Source: Globisporangium splendens
Taxonomy: Eukaryota > Oomycota > Peronosporomycetes > Pythiales > Pythiaceae
Assembly: GCA_006386115.1 (NCBI GenBank)
Contig: VFIW01000002.1
Coordinates: 372,001 to 436,000 of the forward strand
Direction of reading: 5' to 3'
Length of the DNA stretch: 64,000 nucleotides
Under the pieces are notes generated by a model. That model was given only the letters and a program-made list of their open reading frames with translations. It was not told where the DNA came from and did not search any database. The position numbers were made by a program, and so were the translations under genes. Each line of letters opens with the position of its first letter. The stretch's first letter is position 1. Shown here one piece after another: positions 48,615-58,951 of the stretch.

Positions 48615-48630
48615 TCTAATTTATGGCTGC
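48615..48630. repeat. Target-site duplication of the LINE, right copy
   Basis: TCTAATTTATGGCTGC, identical to 39320-39335. The ATG at 48623-48625 inside it is the first in-frame ATG of the gag-like sequence that follows. Confidence 0.9.
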
Positions 48631-49435
48631 CATCGTCGGCGACTCCGTCTGTGAGCATCTCCTTCGGGAGCTGGGTCCTGAGACACACCGAGCGGTTGCG
48701 CACGAATTTATCGAACGCAAACTGGAGTAGACACACCAGCCAGCTCTCACACCTGTCCCGTCTGCTCGAGCACAACTGTTGAAGCTACAGTGGAGTGGAC
48801 CGTCTGCCACTCCTTCGATAGTTTTACGAGATCGACATGGCGATCCAAGTTCGTCAGATTGCAGACCCTGGAATGCAAGTGGCGTTCCTCATGTTGAAGT
48901 TGTCCGGTCGTGCTCGAATGTGGTCGTATGGGGAACTCACCGTGGACCCGCCGTCTTTAGTATCCCTCGAAGACATCAAGAGTGAATTGAGAGTAGTCTT
49001 CGAACCGCCTCCGAGTGAATTCCGCATGAGAGTCGAATTCCTGAACATGCGTCAAGGGAGCATGGATACAAATGGAAATATCCAGAAGGCGCAGTACTCG
49101 GTGTCGCGTTGTGTGTCCGCGCCGATTGGTATGGCCACCTAAGTCAACTCGTTTATGACTAACCTTCACGATGATCAAGTGAAGATCTATTTGTTCCGCG
49201 AATATCTGGAAATGCTGGAGCACGCGTTCCCGATTGTGCTCCGTGAAGGTTTCAGTGTCAAACGAGCGAAGCGTCGCTCATATCATGCGCGTGGTTCTGA
49301 CAGCGCAGAACCAATTGACCTGTCCGCTGCGACAGCCCATCACAGTGGTGTACGTGATGGCGGTCGCATCTCACGACGTCCTGAGAACCGCAACGACAAG
49401 CATGCTGATGCGGTGAACGCATAGAATGGCTGCCA
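48623..49435 (+). pseudogene. Gypsy gag, broken
   Basis: Starts MAAIVGDSVCEHLLRELG and meets TAG after 36 codons. Reading resumes in another frame with RLPLLR, a TAG at the position of a usually conserved Trp, then FYEIDMAIQVRQIADPGMQ, KLSGRARMWSYGEL, LRVVFEPPPSEFRMRVEFLN and QYSVSRCVSAPIG, a TAA at 49139-49141, and FREYLEMLEHAF ... SAEPIDL. These blocks follow the order of oomycete Gypsy gag proteins (W-Y-A-I helix, GRAxxW, FEPP-x-EF-R). At least three lesions. The start codon lies in the LINE target-site duplication. Confidence 0.78.
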
Positions 49436-49589
49436 CCCCATCGATGGCTTGGATCGAACAACCGAATAGGTTCAGTAGGAGCGGGGCGTCTACTGGTTAT
49501 GATGGAATGTGTGGCGAAGGTGTCGAGCGCCAACATTCCGGCCCCAGCGTGCAGCACGCACACTTGAACTCGACAACCAACAGTAGCGC

Positions 49590-52500
49590 GCAGCGGCTGA
49601 TCGTCATTGATTTTGAGGTGAGGGCATGCACGAACTCCTCCGCGCACTGTTGGATCGGAAGTGACAACACAATTCCGTTTGATTCGACTGCGTTGTGGAG
49701 AAGCTTCTCAATGTGAAGGTTATGGAATTTTCCGACGTCGAGATGGTGATACGGCTTGCAAACGGCAAGTCAGTGGGGACACCCAAGCGAGTGGCGCGTC
49801 TCACGTACGATATCGATTTCTTTCAAGCTGAAGACGAGTTTTGGCGATTGAGATGGGTGAAGTTGTGTTGTCGTATACATCTGTGGAAGAGATCCCAGAT
49901 GACCCTTGATATCGCGGTGTGCGATGGCTCCCCATGTCCACAAGCGGTACCCATTTTGAAGAAGACGAACGGAGGTGGAGCAGTCAGGCGCCAGAAAAAG
50001 ACTGTCTCCTTTGCCATCGACGACGAGAAGGTTCGCGATGGCGTTGACAAGAGTGAATGGAAGAGGAACAGACACCCTTCCCAAGACAAGAAGAAGAAGA
50101 CCAGCAAGAGAAGTTTTTCGTCAAGAGTTTTGAGTTCCCCTGATCAAGGTACAAGTGGTGATGACGGAGGGAGTGTCGAAGCACAAGACACTCCAAGCGA
50201 GTTTGTGAATATCGCGGTCTACAATGAAGAAGGTGACGTGGATGTAATCCGTCACGTGAAGATTGAAAATCCTCCAAGTTCAGTCGAAGAGTTGATTTCC
50301 TTGCCGTCGATGAGCAAGAAGACACTGGAGCGCAGCCTAGCGAGAGGCGACATTGCGCAAGTGTGTGTGATCGTCGGAATGGTCGACGAAGGCTTCGTCA
50401 ACACAGCATCAAGTGCGGATGTGTTGGACGAAAAGACACGGAAGGAAAGGTTCGAGGAGCAGTCGTGGGACGCCCTCAAGAAGAACCCCGTGTATGCGCT
50501 TGCCAGGGAATATGAAGACATTTTCCCTGACAAGGTGCCGGACGAATTGCCATTCGACAGAGGCATTCGTCATGAGATTGATGTACTTCCTGACACGAAG
50601 TACTGCACCACAAGACAGTGGCCGTTGCCAAAGGAACAAGTCGAGGCAATCGACGAGTTCTTTGCACAACGTGCTAAGGCTGGTCATGTGCGAGAGAGCA
50701 AGTCTCCGCATTGCAGCTCCACTTTCTGTGTGAAGAAGGCAACTGGAGGTTGGCGTATTGTTCACGCTTTCAACAAGCTGAACGACGCGACAATTCCAGC
50801 CCAGACTCCGGTTCCACGCAAGGACATGATCCTTGATGGAATGGTTGGCAGCACCGTCTTTAGTGCTATCGATCTGAAAGATGGGTTCTATCAGATTCGA
50901 ATGCGCGAAGACGATGTCCCACTAACCGCAGTGAGTACCCCGAGTGGTATGCTGTGGGAATGGTTAGTGATGCCACAGGGACTGAAGAATGCTCCTGCGA
51001 CCTTCAATCGAATGGTCACGAACGTTCTTCGTCCTCTGCGAACATTTGCACCAAGTTACTTTGACGACATTTTCGTTCATAGTAAGACCACGAATGGGAA
51101 GTCTGATGTCGATGTTCATCTCGATCATCTTCGTCAAGTTTTCCAGGTCATGCGTGAGAACAAACTCTACACAAACTTGAAGAAGTGCATGTTCTTCGCC
51201 CCCGAGATCCCTGTTCTCGGTTGTTTTGTGGGCAAGAGCGGTGTTCGAGTCGATCCGGAGAAGGTCAAAGCTATTGACGATTGGCCAGTGCCTCAGAACG
51301 TCAAACAGCTATGACAATGGTTGGGTCTAGCCAACTACTTGCACAAGTACACGCGCAATTATGCAGCGTTGGTGCAACCCCTCACACAGCTCTTGAAGAA
51401 AGACGTTGAGTGGAAGTGGTCGAAAGACCATCAGACGGCGTTCGAAGAAGTCAAGAGGAGTCTTCGAGAAGCTCCTGTGTTGGCTCTGCCAAACCACGAC
51501 AAGCCGTTCCACGTCGTCTGTGATGCGAGCGACTATGCCATCGGTTGCGCATTAATGCAACACGATGATGAGGGTCATGAGCGAGTTGTGTCGTATCAGT
51601 CACGACAACTCCGACCCGCAGAACGGAACTACCCAGTTCACGACAAGGAACTTCTGGCGATGAAGTATTCTTTGGTCAAGTTCCGTGTGTATCTGCTTGG
51701 CGAGGAGCGCTTTGCTATCTACACTGATCACGCATCTCTGCGTACGGCAGTGAAGACTCCTCATTTGTCGCAAAGAATGGCGAGATGGTTCTCCTTCTTT
51801 GCAGAGTACAACTTTGTTGTACACTACAAGCCAGGCAAGACGAACATCTTAGCCGATGCGCTGTCAAGACGTCCGGATTACGATCCGAAGACCAAGAGTG
51901 AAGACACGGACGGAGCGTGTCGACTCTGTGAAGATGTTCAAGCGATCGCGGTGCAAGCAACGACTACAGTGCGAGAAGAGATCGTCGAAGGGTACAAGTC
52001 TGACGAAACATGTCAGGACTTGTTGAAGTACTTCAAGGACCCTTCCGACAAAGCACTGCAAGGTCTTCCGTCGCGCACAAGATCGCGAGTTCACCGCTTC
52101 CGAGTACACAATAGGTTGTTGTACTATGCGGTCGAACAAGGGGATACAGCAAGGGTTGTTGTTCCCAACGACGAAGGTCTGCGTCATCGACTCTTGTATG
52201 AGTACCATGACAGTCCTTCGGGTGGCCACCTCGGACGTGAGAAAACGTTTCTCAGTCTTTCCCGGGATTACTACTGGCCACACATGTACAAGTGGGTGCG
52301 CAAGTATGTGAGGACTTGCGAGATCTGCCAACGAGTGAAACCCTCTGGTTCCACGCAGGCACCACTTCGTTCATTGGCTGTCCCATCGGACAGTTGGAAG
52401 TCTGTGAGTATGGATTTCATATTCGGACTTCCAAGAGACACACATGGACGCAATGGCATCCTTGTGTTTGTGGACCGATTCAGCAAGATGGTTCATCTTG

Positions 52501-54101
52501 CGCCTGTTTCGGACAAGATCTCTGCTGAGAAGACTGCCAAGGTCTTTGTAGACGTCGTATTCCGTCTACACGGACTACCAGTCGAGATCGTGTCTGACCG
52601 TGACACCCGTTTCACGTCCAAGTTCTGGCGTGCACTGTTCGGACTTCTGGACACCAAGTTGTCCATGTCAACAGCGGCACACCCTGAAACGGACGGTCAA
52701 ACAGAGCGAGTGAATCGTGTCCTCGAAGACGTGTTGCGCAGCTACGCAACGTCTTTCAAAGAGTGGAGCGACTATCTCCCTCTTGCCGAGTTTGCGTTGA
52801 ACAACTCCACGCATGCCTCGACAGGTCACTCTCCATTTTATGTGAACTATGGCATTCACCCTCGAGTGCCTGCTTCCATAATGGGCGAGGTCTCTACCTT
52901 AAGTGGGGGAGGGACTCCGGCTCATGGTAACAAGCCGAAGTCGTCTTACGACCTGAATGCTGCTTCCGAGTTGAAAGCAAATTTTGACTCGATGAAACCC
53001 CTCGACGACCTAACAAGTCGTGAAGAGCAGCAAGTCGATGACTTTATTGTGAGGAGACAAGCCGTTGTGAGGTTTGTTCGAGACGCAATCGCGAAGGCTC
53101 AGGATCTGCAAAAGGAACAAGCAGACAAGAGCGGAAGGAAGAACAAGCAAGTATATAAGATCAATGATCTTGTATTACTTAGCACGGCGAACCTGCCTGA
53201 ACATGCAGTGTCCAACTTGGGAAGCTCGAAGCTTCTGCCAAGGTTCATTGGACCGTTCAAGGTAGTGAAATGCAATGGCGATGCCTACACGCTAGACATA
53301 CCTACACGCATGCGTCTACACCCGACATTTTATGTGGGTAGACTGAAGCCTTACCTTCCAAGTGGATCTGCGGATCCTACGAGATCTTCCGCAAACGATC
53401 GAGCTGATCGTGAAGTTTCTCCACTTGATTGCGAAGAGCAAACAGCTCATCGCTCTGGAGATTCTTCTCGGCGTACAGGAGTTGCAGGACGTCGAAGGAT
53501 TGGTCCTTCACTGCCTCCAACGCTTGAAGACGAGAATGGTACTCGCCACGAAGTACCTCGAGAGCCGAACCTGCCTCTTCCACAGAGCGCAACAGGCGAT
53601 CGTGAGCCAACTCACGAGACTTCTCGTTCTTCCGGAGTCGAACAAGTTCGTCCTGAACCTGTTGGAACCGTTCCTCGTAACGGGACTCCAAAGCCGAACA
53701 CTGGGCAGAACCTTCTGTCAGATCGTCGATCTTCGACTCATGATCGGCGACAAGGTTCTCGAGACTCTCGCAGCGTTCCTCAAGTGTCGAACAACGCTGC
53801 TGCAAAGCCTCGATTTGCCCACGATGAGCACTCTTCCACTTCCAGAGTCGCTCAATCGTTTTCTCGTTCAGCCCCACCCCCGTTGTTAGACTCTCAGGGA
53901 GAGCATCGCTGGGTGGTTGAGTCGATTGTTGATCATGAAGATCGACCGACTCATCGTCGAGGAAAGAAGCAGTTGAACCATCAACGCTTCTACAGAGTTC
54001 GGTGGCGTGGATATCCACCGAGCTTGGACACGTGGGAGCCTCGTCAGACATTGGAGTCTGATGTCCCCGACGTGGTCTGCAGCTATGAGAACTGCTTGTA
54101 G
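49590..54101 (+). pseudogene. Gypsy pol: protease, RT, RNase H, integrase, chromodomain
   Basis: The protease start (about 49600-49700) has the LLD of the active site followed by a one-base frame loss, then VIRLANGKSVGTPKRVARLT. A long frame from 49695 holds RT: GWRIVHAFNKLND, LKDGFYQIRM, MPQGLKNAPATFNRMV and catalytic YFDDIFVHS. It ends at TGA 51312-51314 inside NVKQL-QWLGLANYLHKY. The next frame (51321-54101, 926 codons) continues RNase H (VVCDASDYAIGCAL, YTDHASL, NILADALSRRPDY), integrase with HHCC zinc site and D,D-35-E core (MDFIFGLPRD, VSDRDTRFTSKFW, HPETDGQTERVNRVLED), a GPF/KVVKCNGDAYTL module, a low-complexity linker and a C-terminal chromodomain (WVVESIVDHEDRP, YRVRWRGYPPSLDTWEP). 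Only one nonsense codon separates the two long frames. Confidence 0.9.
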
Positions 54102-54444
54102 CGTCGCCAGGGGCGACACTACGACGACCAGAGCTACGGTTCGCTCTGTCGTCAGCGGGAGTTCTTCTTTCGGCACGAGCATTGCCACGACGAAGAAGAC
54201 GCTCCATCTTGTTCTCGTTCTCAAGACGAACAAATGTTCGCCATGAGTCTCTCTGGGCTGCGATGTGTTGGTTCGGATCATCGCGATCGTTGATCCGACG
54301 CCAACTGAAGAACCGCTCCTTGTAGAACTCGAGCTCCCCCTTCTTCTTCAGAATGGGAGAGATGTCGAAGAGTTCTGGAGCTGTCTGCTGTCGCTTGGAC
54401 GACGGACGTTCTTCACGGTTCACTTGGTCACTTGGTCGCTTCAT
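53377..54444 (-). CDS. Antisense coiled-coil ORF overlapping the 3' end of Gypsy pol
   Basis: Intact 355-codon frame from ATG 54444, antisense to pol; 725 bp overlap the pol linker and chromodomain and the rest occupies the gap before the LTR. The N terminus is basic and polar (MKRPSDQVNREERPSSKRQQ), with FYKERFFSWRRINDRDD and a Ser/Arg-rich middle. The last 145 residues form a strong heptad pattern: IEALQQRCSTLEERCESLEN, ADHESKIDDLTEG, RYEERFQQVQDELVRLRKNE, EYHSRLQALEAVK and LRNQVEKLHDQLDRLRKIS. The antisense frame is structured while the overlapping pol linker is low-complexity Arg/Ser/Pro, so the antisense protein seems to dictate the shared sequence. Its start is 76 bp from the LTR, so an antisense promoter in or next to the LTR is plausible. 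No homologue is recognised; expression is unproven. Confidence 0.6.
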   Translation of the reverse strand: MKRPSDQVNREERPSSKRQQTAPELFDISPILKKKGELEFYKERFFSWRRINDRDDPNQHIAAQRDSWRTFVRLENENKMERLLRRGNARAERRTPADDRANRSSGRRSVAPGDATSSSHSCRPRRGHQTPMSDEAPTCPSSVDIHATELCRSVDGSTASFLDDESVDLHDQQSTQPPSDALPESLTTGVGLNEKTIERLWKWKSAHRGQIEALQQRCSTLEERCESLENLVADHESKIDDLTEGSAQCSALESRYEERFQQVQDELVRLRKNEKSRELAHDRLLRSVEEAGSALEVLRGEYHSRLQALEAVKDQSFDVLQLLYAEKNLQSDELFALRNQVEKLHDQLDRLRKIS

Positions 54445-54655
54445 TGCCGAATGAAAGTGAACTGCTCCGAAAGGTCTGCAAAAGTACGCAAGGTACTTGT
54501 GACTTTAAGGAGGGGATGATGTAATGGGCTATAACCAGCCATTACATGAAGGTGGATCTGTCCACAGATCTAGTGTGGAACACACCACCTTCAGCGTGCA
54601 TTGTGGAGACACAAATAACAAAGGGATTACGGTAATACAGTCCCCACATGCACGT

Positions 54656-54678
54656 GTGACGTCATTCGATGACGTCAC
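54656..54678. promoter_or_regulatory. Palindromic pair of TGACGTCA (CRE/ATF-type) sites
   Basis: GTGACGTCA and TGACGTCAC flank five bases (TTCGA), forming a perfect inverted repeat with a 5-nt centre. TGACGTCA is the consensus for CREB/ATF-type bZIP factors in other eukaryotes. Located in the presumed U3 part of the LTR; use as an enhancer is inference. Confidence 0.55.
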
Positions 54679-54717
54679 GAGTGTTCTCTGTGCTGATCAG
54701 TGCAGAATGTTGTTCTC

Positions 54718-54775
54718 ATGTACTAATCAGTACTGAGCGATGACATCCATGTACTAATCAAGTACTGAGTGATGG
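54718..54775 (+). repeat. Tandem 26/27-bp repeat in the LTR
   Basis: ATGTACTAATCAGTACTGAG then CGATGA at 54718-54743, repeated with one inserted A and two substitutions at 54749-54775. Each unit contains AGTACT. Such repeats are common in LTR U3 regions as factor-binding arrays. Confidence 0.65.
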
Positions 54776-55167
54776 TTCCTGCTTGGGAAACTGGACTGGC
54801 GACGAGACCGACGTGTCTCTGCCACCTGGAGTGAGTGGCGCGAGCCAATCACTTTGCAGGGATTTTATACAAGACTTGAAGTTCAAGCTTCTAGAAGATC
54901 CCGTAGGTTCAACCTCAGTGTACCCAAGGTTTTATATATCAGATTCATAGGTTTTATTGTGTATGTTTAGGTTTTAGTTATAAAACGTGTAGGATCCCTT
55001 GGGGTTCATTTGTAAGTAGCGACAGGAACCATAACCTTTTCAATTCAGTTGCAAATTTTTCTCCAAGCCCTCAAGTCTTCTTCCTCCCTCCGAGTCGGGA
55101 GATCGCTTCCTCTGGCACAAGCGTGTGTGCCGTGTTTGAGGGACTGTTGTTAACAGCGCCCTCTTAC

Positions 55168-55210
55168 ACATGATCCTTGATGGAATGGTTGGCAGCACCG
55201 TCTTTAGTGC
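55168..55210 (+). repeat. 43-bp exact copy of Gypsy RT sequence after the LTR
   Basis: Identical to 50824-50866 in the pol reverse-transcriptase region (ACATGATCC ... TTTAGTGC). It begins at the last base of the LTR and ends abruptly at unrelated MULE-like sequence. Confidence 0.9.
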
Positions 55211-56850
55211 AGCAACGACCTCAGCCAGACATTTCATAAGAGCTGGGATATGCAAACGGATACACGCGGTGCAGACCTGGACATACAAAGCAGCCGCATA
55301 AGTCAAAAACCCACCATAATGTCATAGTGTAATTTCTTACCGATTTAATGGCAGCGTGAAATTGCTCGATTGCAATGTTGGTCGTCGCCATGCCGACGTT
55401 CGTGAAGAATATTTGCCAGTTGGGAAATTGTGTTCTGGCTATTGGGAGCCACCATCCTTTCATGCGCACGGTATTATATCACCCCATGTTCGTCAATAAA
55501 GCAAGCATTACTTGCGTCCATTGCGACATGGAAGTAGCACACCAGGCACTTCGCGTGCGGGTAAAGTCGAGCAACTGCGTTCTTGATGGCTTTGTCGACG
55601 TCGCCCATATAAAAGTCGATGTTGAGGGATGGCAAGCACACGCGTTCATATTCTCGCTTGATTGATGACAACACGCAAACGATGTCCAGCTCACGGCGTT
55701 GAGATGATGTGAAGAGCGCAGCAACATGAAATTGCCCAGCAACATCTGAGAATCCTCACACTAATACCTGATATGAAACCGTGTTGGCCATGAACGTCGA
55801 GTCGCAGTGCGTAATGATCTGGATGCGTTGGGCAGCTTCGTGCAGCTTTTGAGGCGCGAAAACAGGCGTGATTCCTGCTCACAACACAAAAGTCAGTATC
55901 TCATTTAAACTGGCGAATGTAGCATTGCACGTACCAATGCGAAACTTCCATTGCTTTCAAAGTTGATGTGTGAAATTAGTGAGGTGATACGAGAAACAAT
56001 CGCTGTTTATTGCATTCAATTGTGACAGACCAATTACGAATCCAAGCACGATACCTCTCGTCGTATTGCACTACAAGGTCTTCAGCGGAGTCATGCACAC
56101 GAACATGCTCGCACCTATCGACCTCTATCACAAACATGTGTCAGTACGCCTTTGCGCGATTGCGCCGTTTGTGTGTACACCTTTTGGCAATTGCAATGGG
56201 AAAAATTTGACATTTGAAGTCTTTATGTACTTTCCAAGCTTACATGGAGCCTTTTTTTTCAGGTACCTGTAGTTCAGGAAGGTTCCGTGAAAGTTATCAA
56301 TTGTTCGCTTCCTCAACAAACGTGCGCAGTTCGTGCATCTTGAGTCCTGCAAGCCAAACATCGCAAATCAGCAAAGCTACCATAAAACAAACATTTCGAT
56401 GCAAAATACAGTACATTCCGTCTTTGCAGTGGCGCATCAGATCAAAGGATTCAAACAACCCATCAGATTTGCATTTCAAACCTTAAGATTTCAATTCACT
56501 TCTCTTTTTGCACGTTATCGCGCAAAACTCCCTTCCTTCTTTTGGATACAGCGTTACCACTATGCCCTTCCTCTCACTTGAGCTTCCTCAACGCACGTGT
56601 ACGCCGTGTAACGGGCAATTCCCGTTGCAGTCAATCCCTTTCTTCCCTGGGCTCGACATTTTTCAATTCCGAGCCTTTCTGGTGGAATGTTGTCGGGTTG
56701 CATATCCCTCCAAACCACGTAGCTGTTCGTCTCGCTCAGCCAATCCAGGAACCCATCCTCAATAAGAGGCATTGTCATCCTTGTTGCCGTCCCACTTGAC
56801 ACGGTAGTCGAAAATATCACCGTCACCCATCACGAAATCGATGGTATCGA
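55211..56850 (-). pseudogene. MULE-type transposase remnant
   Basis: Minus-strand blocks in shifting frames. Near 56820-56560: MGDGDIFDYRVKWDG-like and WLSETNSYVVWRD. Near 55850-55680: a segment with HCDSTFMANTVSYQ and DVAGQFHVAALF. At 55674-55474: SSIKREYERVCLPSLNIDFY, MGDVDKAIKNAVARLYPHAK and CLVCYFHVAMDASN. At 55469-55330: WQIFFTNVGMATTNIAIEQF. The D...(F/Y)-MGD...CxxH and TNxxIEQF patterns match the DDE core and C-terminal end of MULE transposases. Multiple stops and frame changes; some may be introns, but no full model closes. No inverted repeats identified. Confidence 0.6.
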
Positions 56851-57388
56851 AAACGATGAATCTTAGTTCTTTTGCTTTCTTCCCCATTTGTGCACCAACG
56901 GGACACAATTTGAGAGGAGAAAATAATCAATGCATTGGTCGTCTAGTTTCAAAGCTCTTGGTAGATGCATCTCGACTGTCTTTAAAACCAACCATCCAAA
57001 TATATATCCAGTCGCCATAAGTTTATTGGTGTTTCCTTATGCATACCTGTTATTGTTTAGCTTGATTTATTTGTGCAACTATCCTTTCGTGCTCTTCTTC
57101 TCTTGATTGTGGTCGATCAATCATGCTTACAGCGTTTGCCGAAGTGGCAAACTGGTTTCTGTGGCAGAATTAATTGTGCGTTCCCCACCTCAACCTCATA
57201 ATCATTCATTTCTATATGAATATGAAGCAGTGCAGGATATATTGCTGAGTTTGATATGATCAGTTTGTTGAATGTGTTCACTATCGAAGTCAGATTTTAA
57301 TGGTCACTGTGCGCACATGATTTGCATAGTTCTTTTGTGTGAAATGACTTTCCTCAGCGCAGTGTCCTACCGTGCTGCAGTTTGCAAT
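56851..57388. other. AT-rich spacer, no gene
   Basis: No protein-like frame on either strand. Composition differs from flanking remnants. No repeat structure found by eye. Confidence 0.4.
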
Positions 57389-58165
57389 TCACTCAACACT
57401 GCGTCGCACTTTGCAAGTGCCAGCTGCCAATAAGCTCGGTGAATGTACTTTTATTGCTTTATGCGGTTTTGTCAGCTTCATGTGTGCCCATTGTTTTGTT
57501 GACGTTTGTTGTGTGTTTACTTCGTGTGTGTGGTTTTGCCGTTTTGAATGTGGCGTTTGTTCTATTTCATGTAGTATTTGATTTTGGGTGTGTGGTGTCT
57601 TTCCGTCGATGTGTTGTAAAACACCACTCTCGAAGAAGTTGATCGATGACTTCATCATGGATCGACAAGTAGTGCTTCGATTCGTTTGAGATTCAGTGGT
57701 ATCCGCAGTCGATGAGTAAAAGGAACAACCCGTGTACACTGCATTACCCTGTGGCGAATGCATAGGCGTTTTCGTCGCCAAAGTCGAGCAACCACTATCG
57801 ACTTTCCCTTGCGTTGGGAACCATTTGGCGAGGAATGTCGTCGACAACGGACTGGTACCACACGAGATCTTGGTCGAGGAGGTAGTAGCGATATTGCTGT
57901 CCATGCAGTCGCGTCTTGGGTCAATTATCAGAGCTTGCAGCTCGTTCCTTGATTGCTGCGGTGATAGCATTGACTTGCCGATCCTTCGCACACGCAGACT
58001 TGATTGTCTTGATCAGTTCCGTATCCGTCGTGACTTTGCTGATTTCCGAACGAAGTTTCATCGAAGCTCATGACCCTGAGATCGTGAAAGTACTTCGTTT
58101 CCGGTTGCAGATCAGGACGACGGCTCAACGTATCGGCGGTGCCGTTGTCTGCTCCAGGCAAACAG
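57389..58165 (-). pseudogene. Second Gypsy fragment (RNase H end to integrase start)
   Basis: From 58165 downward the minus strand reads PGADNGTADTLSRRPDLQPE, the end of a Gypsy RNase H domain, then KYFHDLRVMSFDETSF, a stop-bearing stretch, and near 57890-57810 a frame-shifted LDQDLVWYQSVVDDIPRQMV, corresponding to the region before the integrase zinc site. The remainder to 57389 is degraded. It belongs to a family different from the element at 48.6-55.2 kb. Confidence 0.6.
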
Positions 58166-58322
58166 GCTTTCGCTTCACAGTGCCTCTAGACAGGAACGTC
58201 TGATACCACCTCAAGATGGAGCGGCGAGATGCACCAAGAACAGCGGCAATTTGGTCTATTTCTACATCATACAAAACATGCAAAACGATGGCGAGCCATC
58301 GCAAGTCTTTGAAAAAGCCCAT
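58166..58322 (-). pseudogene. HTH domain of a DDE transposase, truncated
   Basis: Short frame with LRWLAIVLHVLYDVEIDQI, AAVLGASRRSILRWYQTFLS and RGTVKRK, a helix-turn-helix as at the N terminus of IS630/Tc1-type transposases. It is cut off at the junction with the Gypsy fragment near 58165; no DDE domain follows. Confidence 0.5.
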
Positions 58323-58951
58323 TTACCCCAAGCACAGTTTAGTGTGCTTGGATCTCGAAATTGTGATGAGTGGCACCGTAGAAAAGTGCTGATTTGGCCA
58401 TGTCAGTGGTTAGCAAGGCTTTGCTCACTTTGTGCGTCCTAATTGGGCGTTATCGCATTTGTCGCAATCGCGCTCTCTTTCTATTCATCTCGCACTGAAG
58501 TGCGATTTACAGTTGACAATGTGGTTGTAATTCAGCCGATTTAAGCTATTTAGTGCCAAAAAAGGTGAGGAGCGCAATATGTGATATAGTGTACAAGACA
58601 GACTTTCTCGATATTACTATGCCTTTTCGCGTACGATTGAGTCACATGTGCAGTAAATGCACCCATCTTGAACACCTCCCAAATATGGCATTGTGGCAAA
58701 CGTGCACATGAGTGATGGTGACTGCGACTGCGACCTTCACTGATGTGTGCAGATAGCGACCTTCATTTACGTGCGCGATTGTCCAGGACTTGCTGCTCAT
58801 ACTTCTCACTGTTTAAATTGCGCTGTTAGGAGCACGTCGTCCTGCATCCAGTATTGGGAATTTCCTCCAGGTGCGTCTCACGTGACACTTTTTCGCATAG
58901 CTAGTAGCCTGGCCACACCAATCTACTCTTCCAATCCCCTCCCCAGAGATC
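58323..58951. promoter_or_regulatory. Upstream region of HECT copy 2
   Basis: About 630 bp without a convincing frame, between transposon remnants and the start codon of HECT copy 2. Presumed promoter by position only. Confidence 0.35.

Larger units (their letters stand above)
48623..55168 (+). mobile_element. Ty3/Gypsy chromovirus, no 5' LTR in view
   Basis: Order: gag remnant, protease, reverse transcriptase, RNase H, integrase, chromodomain, polypurine tract AAGGAGGGGA (about 54507-54516) and 3' LTR (54520-55168). The LTR sequence is not found again upstream of gag or left of the LINE insertion, so the 5' LTR is missing or lost. Gag, protease and pol each carry at least one break. The 3' end hosts an antisense ORF. 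Confidence 0.88.
54520..55168 (+). repeat. 3' LTR of the Gypsy element
   Basis: Begins TGTAATGGG directly after a polypurine tract and ends CTCTTACA, giving TG...CA ends with 5-bp terminal inverted repeats TGTAA/TTACA, about 649 bp. Contains a near-palindromic start (TGTAATGG ... CCATTACA), a double TGACGTCA site, a tandem repeat at 54718-54775 and TATA-like sequences (TTTTATAC near 54860; TTTTATATAT near 54931). Boundaries are inferred from these features because the partner LTR is absent. Confidence 0.72.
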
